The notes under the pieces: model-generated
Seen by the model: the letters and a program-made list of their open reading frames with translations, nothing else
The model's database searches: none
Told to the model about the DNA's origin: nothing
Assembly (NCBI GenBank): GCA_028292075.1
Contig: JAQGNA010000365.1
Location: 1 to 5,351 of the forward strand
Direction of reading: 5' to 3'
Length of the DNA: 5,351 nt
Source of the DNA: Rhodoferax sp.
GTDB taxonomy: Bacteria; Pseudomonadota; Gammaproteobacteria; Burkholderiales; Burkholderiaceae
Part shown: piece after piece, positions 1-5,351 of the stretch
How the letters are laid out: each line of letters opens with the position of its first letter
Position numbering within the stretch: position 1 is the stretch's first letter
Made by a program: the position numbers and the translations under genes

Positions 1-1160
1 TCGCTGGTGTTGCCGATCTCGGAGGCTTCGACATAGCTGCCGCAGTCGTGCACGTCCATGCCCAGCCAGTGGCCGGTGCGGTGCATGTAGAACGCGAAGT
101 AGGCGCGCGACGCGATGACGTCGTCCACGGTGCCGACCTTGTTGCGGTCGAGCAGGCCGACGTCGAGCATGCCCTGGGCCAGCACCTTCACCGTGGCCTC
201 GTGCGGATCGGTGAATCGCGCGCCGGCCCTGGTGGCCGCCACCGCCGCGTCCTGGCTGGCCAGCACCAGGTCGTAGAGCGCGCGCTGTGGCCCGGTGAAC
301 CGGCCGTTGGCCGGGAAGGTGCGGGTGATGTCGCTGGCGTAGCCGTCCAGTTCGCAGCCGGCGTCGATCAGCACCAGCTCGCCGTCGCGCACCGGTGCGG
401 CGTCGGCGCGGTAGTGCAGCACGCAGGCATTGGCACCAGCCGCGACGATGGACCCGTAGGCCGGGTACTGCGAGCCGTGCCGGCGGAATTCATGCAGCAG
501 TTCGGCGTCGAGGTGGTACTCGCGCACTTCCTGGCCCTCGCGCAGCATGCGGGCCGACAGCTGCATGGCACGCACATGGGCGCCCGCGCTGATCTGCGAG
601 GCCCGGCGCATCACGTCCTGCTCGTGTTCGTCCTTGATGAGGCGCATCTCGTCGAGCACCGCACACAGGTCGCGCTGTGTTTCAGGGCAGAGCGCGCCGT
701 AGCGCACCCGGGCGCGCACGCTGCCCAGCCAGCCGTCGACCTTGCCTTCCAGCCCCTTGTGCGTGGCGAACGGGTACCAGACGGTGCTGCGATTCTCTAG
801 CAGGCGCGGCAGTTGCGTGGCGAGTTCGCTCACCGAATGGGCGCCCTGCACACCCAGCGCATCGGGCGCGAAGTCGGGGCCGAGGCGGTAGCCGTCCCAG
901 ATCTCGCGCTCCAGGTCCTTCGGGGCGCAGAACAGCGTGGCATGGCCCTCGCTCGTCAGCACCAGCCAGGCGTTGGGCTCGGTGAAGCCGGTGAGGTAGT
1001 AGAAGTAGCTGTCGGCGCGGAACAGGAAGTCGCTGTCGCGGTTGCGCTGCTGCTCGGGCGCGGTGGGAATGATGGCGATGCCGCCGTCGCCGAGCTGGCG
1101 GGCCAGGCGGGCGCGGCGGTCGGCATAGATGGCGGCGCTCGCGGTGGTCGATACAGTCAT
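1..1160 (-). CDS. pepP: Xaa-Pro aminopeptidase (aminopeptidase P), 3' part beyond the window
   Basis: Cytoplasmic metallopeptidase of family M24B that removes an N-terminal residue preceding proline. The start is the ATG read from 1160, and 386 codons are open to the left edge. An N-terminal AMP_N domain covers roughly residues 5-140 (YYLTGFTEPNAWLVL is typical), followed by a linker and the pita-bread catalytic domain. In the catalytic domain, LIDAG supplies metal ligand Asp266 and SDITRTFP supplies Asp277, eleven residues later as in E. coli PepP (D260/D271). MHRTGHWLGMDVHD supplies the ligand His364 (E. coli H354) plus the two flanking conserved histidines. The two glutamate ligands should lie near residues 393 and 416, beyond the edge, so catalytic completeness cannot be judged. 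The family is about 440-460 residues, so some 60-80 are missing. It lies 92 bases downstream of the nucleotidyltransferase gene on the same strand and is probably cotranscribed. No frameshift or internal stop was found. Confidence 0.95.
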   Translation of the reverse strand, partial: MTVSTTASAAIYADRRARLARQLGDGGIAIIPTAPEQQRNRDSDFLFRADSYFYYLTGFTEPNAWLVLTSEGHATLFCAPKDLEREIWDGYRLGPDFAPDALGVQGAHSVSELATQLPRLLENRSTVWYPFATHKGLEGKVDGWLGSVRARVRYGALCPETQRDLCAVLDEMRLIKDEHEQDVMRRASQISAGAHVRAMQLSARMLREGQEVREYHLDAELLHEFRRHGSQYPAYGSIVAAGANACVLHYRADAAPVRDGELVLIDAGCELDGYASDITRTFPANGRFTGPQRALYDLVLASQDAAVAATRAGARFTDPHEATVKVLAQGMLDVGLLDRNKVGTVDDVIASRAYFAFYMHRTGHWLGMDVHDCGSYVEASEIGNTS

Positions 1161-1166
1161 GGAAGA

Positions 1167-1172
1167 TCCTTC
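1167..1172 (-). promoter_or_regulatory. Ribosome binding site of pepP
   Basis: On the minus strand, GAAGGA lies six bases before the ATG at 1160, a good Shine-Dalgarno match and spacing. It supports this start over any internal methionine. The rest of the 92-base gap between the two minus-strand genes shows no convincing promoter or terminator. Confidence 0.65.
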
Positions 1173-1252
1173 TGGCACTCTTGGCCTATTGGGTGTGTTT
1201 TACCTTGAATCCTGGGGCCTTGCTGCCGGGCTGGACGCCCGCGCGGCCGGGC

Positions 1253-1990
1253 TCAGACCTGCGGCGGTGCCGATGCGTTCAGTTCTTCCAGCCGCTCGGG
1301 CGTGCCCACGTCGGTCCAGCTGCCGCGGTAGAGCTCGCCGCTCACCCGTCCCTGGGCGATCGCCTTGCGCAACAGCGGCGCCAGCGGCGCGGCCACACCC
1401 TGGGCATTGCCCGGCGGAATGTCGCACCAGGGCGGTTCGAACAGCGCGCGGTGGTAGAGCCCGATGGTCGAGTAGGTGTACTGCTGGGGCGCGCGGTCGA
1501 GCACGATGCCCGCGGGGCTCAGGCCGAAGTCGCCCGTCAGGTTGTGCGCCGGGTTGGCCACGAGCCACAGATGCGCCAGGGTGCCGCGGTCGGCGAAGCG
1601 GCGGGCGGCGTCAGGGTCGAACACGAAGCCCGGCACGAACACGTCGCCGGCCAGCACCCAGAACGTCTCGCCGAGGGACGGCAGTGCCCGCGCCACGCCG
1701 CCAGCGGTCTCCAGCGCGCGGCCGAAGTCCACGCCTTCGTGCGAATAGTCGATCGACATCGGCGTCTCGCCGTCGCGCAGGAATCGGTAGCTGAAGCGTT
1801 CCGAGATCAGGTGTCCGAGCCAGGCGGTGTTGATCACGACCCGCCGGACGCCGTCGCGCGCCAGCGTTTCCAGGTGCCATTCGAGCAGCGGCTTGCCATG
1901 CACCGGCAGCAGGGGCTTGGGCAGCGTGTCGGTCAGCGGACGCATGCGTTCTCCGCGGCCGGCGGCAAGGATCAAGGCGTGGTGGGTCAT
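1253..1990 (-). CDS. murU: MurU-like sugar-1-phosphate nucleotidyltransferase (probable N-acetylmuramate 1-phosphate uridylyltransferase)
   Basis: A 245-residue cytoplasmic NTP_transferase enzyme. The N-terminus shows the GxG pyrophosphorylase signature, LAAGRGERMRPLT (residues 8-20), then PKPLLPV with Lys25, the usual sugar-phosphate/NTP contact. ETAGGVARALP (94-104) and AGDVF with Asp116, a likely metal ligand, follow. Near the C-terminus WTDVGTPERLEEL carries Asp227, also typical of the family. The closest recalled relatives are Pseudomonas MurU proteins (about 223 residues), which make UDP-MurNAc from MurNAc-1-phosphate in peptidoglycan recycling and bypass the fosfomycin target. Annotation as mannose-1-phosphate guanylyltransferase is the main alternative; substrate cannot be settled by eye. 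The start was chosen because the signature begins seven residues in, as in the family. An upstream extension to 2143 is open but unlike the family. No good Shine-Dalgarno precedes this ATG, so initiation may be weak or leaderless. AmgK, the usual partner kinase, is not adjacent: tkt lies divergently upstream. Confidence 0.85.
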   Translation of the reverse strand: MTHHALILAAGRGERMRPLTDTLPKPLLPVHGKPLLEWHLETLARDGVRRVVINTAWLGHLISERFSYRFLRDGETPMSIDYSHEGVDFGRALETAGGVARALPSLGETFWVLAGDVFVPGFVFDPDAARRFADRGTLAHLWLVANPAHNLTGDFGLSPAGIVLDRAPQQYTYSTIGLYHRALFEPPWCDIPPGNAQGVAAPLAPLLRKAIAQGRVSGELYRGSWTDVGTPERLEELNASAPPQV

Positions 1991-2009
1991 GGAGGATTCG
2001 CCGCAAGGG

Positions 2010-2019
2010 ACCGGCCGGT
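2010..2019. repeat. Perfect 10-bp palindrome in the divergent intergenic region
   Basis: ACCGGCCGGT reads identically on both strands, 20 bases upstream of the nucleotidyltransferase start. It could be a regulator half-site pair or chance in GC-rich DNA. No regulator is identified. Confidence 0.35.
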
Positions 2020-2023
2020 GGGC

Positions 2024-2051
2024 ACGGCCTGGATATTGGTCTCGAGGCCGT
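2024..2051. repeat. Inverted repeat (7-bp arms, 14-bp spacer) between divergent genes
   Basis: ACGGCCT at 2024-2030 is matched perfectly by AGGCCGT at 2045-2051. The element sits about 30 bases upstream of the possible tkt -10 box and upstream of the nucleotidyltransferase start. It is placed where an operator for either gene would lie, but arms this short arise by chance in GC-rich sequence. Confidence 0.35.
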
Positions 2052-2080
2052 AGCGTATCAGCCCGCCGTGCGCTGCCCGG

Positions 2081-2086
2081 TAAAAT
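2081..2086 (+). promoter_or_regulatory. Possible -10 element of the tkt promoter
   Basis: TAAAAT stands out in otherwise GC-rich intergenic DNA, 46 bases before the tkt start codon, and is a reasonable sigma-70 -10 hexamer. No clear -35 box is seen 16-18 bases upstream, so it would be a weak or activator-dependent promoter. Transcription would start near 2092, within a small GGGG-TTT-CCCC hairpin at 2089-2099. This is inferred from position and base composition only. Confidence 0.35.
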
Positions 2087-2120
2087 ACGGGGTTTCCCCC
2101 GAACCCTCGGAACCTTCCCC

Positions 2121-2124
2121 GGAG
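2121..2124 (+). promoter_or_regulatory. Ribosome binding site of tkt
   Basis: GGAG lies eight bases before the ATG at 2133. It selects this ATG over the methionines at codons 6 and 7 and over the open but non-homologous extension back to 1827. Confidence 0.6.
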
Positions 2125-2132
2125 CTGCCCTG

Positions 2133-4358
2133 ATGGCGAACAATCAAATGATGGCGAATGCGATCCGCGCACTCGCAATGGACGCGGTACAACAAGCCAA
2201 TTCGGGCCATCCAGGCGCGCCCATGGGCATGGCCGACATGGCCGTCGCGCTCTGGGGACGTCACCTCAAGTTCAGCCCCCGCAATCCGCAGTGGATCGAC
2301 CGCGACCGCTTCGTGCTGTCCAACGGCCACGGCTCCATGCTGTTGTACGCGGTGCTGCACCTCACCGGCTACAAGCTGCCGATGAACGAGCTCAAGAACT
2401 TTCGCCAGATGGGCAGCAAAACCCCCGGCCACCCCGAGCACGGCCTGACCCCCGGCGTCGAGACCACCACCGGCCCGCTGGGCCAGGGCATCACCAACGC
2501 CGTGGGCTTTGCCCTGGCCGAAAAGCTGCTCGCCAAGGAATTCAATCGCAGCGGCGCCCGTGTTGAAGCTGCCGTTGCTGCCGTTGCTGCCGATCCTGCC
2601 GATCCTGCCGATCCTGCAACTGCCGCCGCCCCCACCGTCACGCACAACATCATCGACCACCACACCTATGTGTTCCTGGGCGACGGTTGCCTGATGGAAG
2701 GCATCAGCCATGAGGCTGCGGCCCTGGCCGGCGCCTGGAAGCTGAACAAGCTGATCGCCCTGTACGACGACAACGGCATCTCCATCGACGGCAAGGTGCA
2801 GCCCTGGTTCATCGACAACACACCCGAGCGCTTCAACGCCTACGGCTGGAACGTCATCGGCCCGATCGAGGGCAACGACGCCGACGTGGTGTCCGCCGCC
2901 ATCGACGAGGCCAAGAAGTCGGCCGACAAGCCCACGCTGATCGTCTGCAAGACCGTCATCGGAAAGGGCTCGCCCAACCGCGCCGGCACCGCCAAGGCCC
3001 ATGGCGAGGCGCTCGGCGCCGAAGAGATCAAGCTCACCCGCGAGGCCCTGGACTGGCCCTATGCGCCCTTCGTCGTTCCGAAGGAAGTGGCCGAAGCCTG
3101 GGATTCCCGGGCCAAGGGCCTGGCCGCAGAAACCGAGTGGGATGTGCGCTTCGCCGCCTACAAGGCTGCCTACCCCGAGCTTGCCAAGGAACTGGTTCGC
3201 CGCATGAAGGGCGAGCTGCCGCGCAATTTCGTGCAGACGGCGGTGGACACCGTGCTGGGCGCCCATGCCAAGGCCGAAACGGTGGCATCGCGCAAGGCCT
3301 CGCAACTGGCGCTCGAATCGTTCACCGCGGCCCTGCCTGAAATGCTCGGCGGCTCGGCCGACCTGACCGGCTCCAACCTCACCAACACCAAGTCCACGCC
3401 AGCGCTGCGCTTCGAGGCCAATGGCGAGGTGGTGCTGGGCACGCCCGTCGAGCATGCCAAGCAGGGCGCCGAGGACGAGTCCAAGGGCAGCACGGGCAGC
3501 ACCGCCGCGGGCAGCCAGCCGCCGGTGATCATCGGCCGCCACATCAACTACGGCGTGCGCGAATTCGGCATGGCGGCCATCATGAACGGCGTGGCGCTGC
3601 ATGGCGGCTACATCCCGTACGGCGGCACGTTCCTCACCTTCAGCGACTACAGCCGCAACGCCATCCGCATGGCCGCGCTGATGAAGCTGCGCGTGGTGCA
3701 CGTGTTCACGCACGACTCCATCGGCCTCGGTGAAGACGGCCCGACGCACCAGTCGATCGAACACGCCGCCAGCCTGCGCCTGATCCCCAACCTGGACGTC
3801 TGGCGCCCGGGCGACACGGCCGAGACCGCCGTCGCGTGGACGGTAGCCCTGCGCAACGCCGACCGGCCGACCGCCCTGCTGCTGAGCCGCCAGAACATCG
3901 CCTACATCCCCAAGGCCGACTCCGTTGCCGCGCCCGACGCCTCTGGTCTGGACGCCATCGACAAGGGCGCCTACGTGCTGTCCGAGCCGGCCGACGTGGG
4001 CCTGAAGCGGCGCGCGCAGGCGGTGATCATCGCGACCGGCTCCGAAGTGCAGCTGGCCATCAAGGCCCAGGCGCTGCTGGCAGTGCGCAAGATCGCCGTG
4101 CGCGTGGTCTCCATGCCGAGCACCACCACCTTCGACCGCCAATCGGTCGACTACAAGAGCGCCGTGCTGCCAGCCGGCCTGCCGCGCGTCGCCGTGGAAA
4201 TGGGCTGCACCGGCGGCTGGTGGAAATACGGTTGCTCGGCCGTGGTGGGCATCGATACTTATGGCGAGTCGGCACCTGCACCGGTGCTGTTCGAACACTT
4301 TGGCTTCACGCCGGAAAACGTGGCTGACACCGTCGAGCAGGCGCTCCGAAACAAGTAA
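2133..4358 (+). CDS. tkt: Transketolase with two insertions
   Basis: Thiamine-diphosphate and Mg-dependent cytoplasmic enzyme that moves two-carbon ketol units between sugar phosphates (xylulose-5-P with ribose-5-P or erythrose-4-P) in the non-oxidative pentose phosphate pathway. At 741 residues it exceeds E. coli TktA (663). All key residues are present: His26, His66, His100, Asp184 (GDG, Mg), Asn214, His290, Arg387, Ser414, catalytic Glu477 (YGVREFG) and His539. The offset from E. coli numbering is 0 up to His100, +29 from Asp184 to Ser414, and +66 from Glu477. This locates a 29-residue insert between 100 and 184 (Ala/Pro/Asp-rich, about 142-172) and a 37-residue insert between 414 and 477 (Gly/Ser/Thr-rich, about 430-466). 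About 12 further residues are gained in the C-terminal domain, whose GESAPAPVLFEHFGFT is typical. Domain order is PP, Pyr, C-terminal. No cbb genes are visible, so a Calvin-cycle copy is not indicated. It stops 72 bases before gap and is likely cotranscribed with it. Confidence 0.97.
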   Translation: MANNQMMANAIRALAMDAVQQANSGHPGAPMGMADMAVALWGRHLKFSPRNPQWIDRDRFVLSNGHGSMLLYAVLHLTGYKLPMNELKNFRQMGSKTPGHPEHGLTPGVETTTGPLGQGITNAVGFALAEKLLAKEFNRSGARVEAAVAAVAADPADPADPATAAAPTVTHNIIDHHTYVFLGDGCLMEGISHEAAALAGAWKLNKLIALYDDNGISIDGKVQPWFIDNTPERFNAYGWNVIGPIEGNDADVVSAAIDEAKKSADKPTLIVCKTVIGKGSPNRAGTAKAHGEALGAEEIKLTREALDWPYAPFVVPKEVAEAWDSRAKGLAAETEWDVRFAAYKAAYPELAKELVRRMKGELPRNFVQTAVDTVLGAHAKAETVASRKASQLALESFTAALPEMLGGSADLTGSNLTNTKSTPALRFEANGEVVLGTPVEHAKQGAEDESKGSTGSTAAGSQPPVIIGRHINYGVREFGMAAIMNGVALHGGYIPYGGTFLTFSDYSRNAIRMAALMKLRVVHVFTHDSIGLGEDGPTHQSIEHAASLRLIPNLDVWRPGDTAETAVAWTVALRNADRPTALLLSRQNIAYIPKADSVAAPDASGLDAIDKGAYVLSEPADVGLKRRAQAVIIATGSEVQLAIKAQALLAVRKIAVRVVSMPSTTTFDRQSVDYKSAVLPAGLPRVAVEMGCTGGWWKYGCSAVVGIDTYGESAPAPVLFEHFGFTPENVADTVEQALRNK
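2568..2621 (+). repeat. 9-bp tandem repeat, about six units, inside tkt
   Basis: Six consecutive 9-base units are two GCTGCCGTT, one GCTGCCGAT, two CCTGCCGAT and a degenerate CCTGCAACT. They start in frame at codon 146 and encode AAV, AAV, AAD, PAD, PAD, PAT. Since nine is a multiple of three, gain or loss of units keeps the frame. The units use GTT, GCT, GAT and CCT codons, whereas the surrounding gene almost always ends codons in C or G. The repeat forms the core of the first insert, just before the IIDHHTYVFLGDG segment. Confidence 0.9.
3483..3515 (+). repeat. Short degenerate 9-bp repeat in the second tkt insert
   Basis: AAGGGCAGC (3483-3491) and ACGGGCAGC (3492-3500) are adjacent 9-base units, and a third GGCAGC occurs at 3510-3515. 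They encode KGS, TGS and part of AAGSQ, a flexible Gly/Ser/Thr-rich stretch. The copies are few, so chance or protein-level constraint is possible. Confidence 0.5.

Positions 4359-5351
<993 letters not shown>

Noticed and set aside
48..800. 250-codon plus-strand open frame
   Set aside because: It is antisense to pepP, whose frame is fully conserved with metal ligands; the plus-strand product has biased, family-less composition.
1227..1241. Small hairpin (5-bp stem, 5-base loop) between murU and pepP as a terminator
   Set aside because: There is no T-run following it on the minus strand, and the stem is short and expected by chance in GC-rich DNA.
1827..2132. 102-codon in-frame extension upstream of the chosen tkt start
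   Set aside because: It runs through the divergent intergenic region and antisense to murU, matches no transketolase N-terminus, and a Shine-Dalgarno precedes the ATG at 2133.

Overview
This is a GC-rich chromosomal stretch of central-metabolism and housekeeping genes. The protein sequences (transketolase, type I GAPDH, PepP and a MurU-like nucleotidyltransferase) and the strong bias to G/C-ending codons suggest a betaproteobacterium of the Burkholderiales, most likely family Comamonadaceae (Acidovorax/Variovorax-like). That placement comes from recalled family resemblance, not a search. I see no tRNA, rRNA, CRISPR array, insertion sequence, prophage or plasmid signature, and no unknown multi-gene system.

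Layout: positions 1-1990 hold two minus-strand genes. A MurU-like sugar-1-phosphate nucleotidyltransferase (1253-1990) is followed, after 92 bases, by pepP (Xaa-Pro aminopeptidase; start at 1160, running off the left edge with about 386 codons visible). A 142-base divergent intergenic region (1991-2132) holds two inverted repeats, a possible -10 box and the ribosome binding site of the next gene. On the plus strand, transketolase (tkt, 2133-4358) is followed after 72 bases by glyceraldehyde-3-phosphate dehydrogenase (gap, from 4431 to the right edge).

Function: tkt and gap both act on glyceraldehyde 3-phosphate. Their co-direction and short gap suggest joint expression for the non-oxidative pentose phosphate pathway and lower glycolysis/gluconeogenesis. 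The minus-strand pair probably serves peptidoglycan sugar recycling and peptide turnover and has no obvious link to them.

Two things stand out. First, gap has an in-frame amber codon (TAG, 4911-4913) where homologues have lysine (AAG), ten codons after the catalytic Cys; the rest of the frame is open to the window end. This is a one-base nonsense change, or else a sequencing error. Second, transketolase is 741 residues, against about 663 for E. coli TktA. Aligning catalytic residues places exactly 29 extra residues before the GDG thiamine-diphosphate motif and 37 more before the catalytic Glu. The first insert carries a 9-bp tandem repeat with codon use unlike the rest of the gene. The second has a weaker 9-bp periodicity with the same GGCAGC core on the opposite strand.
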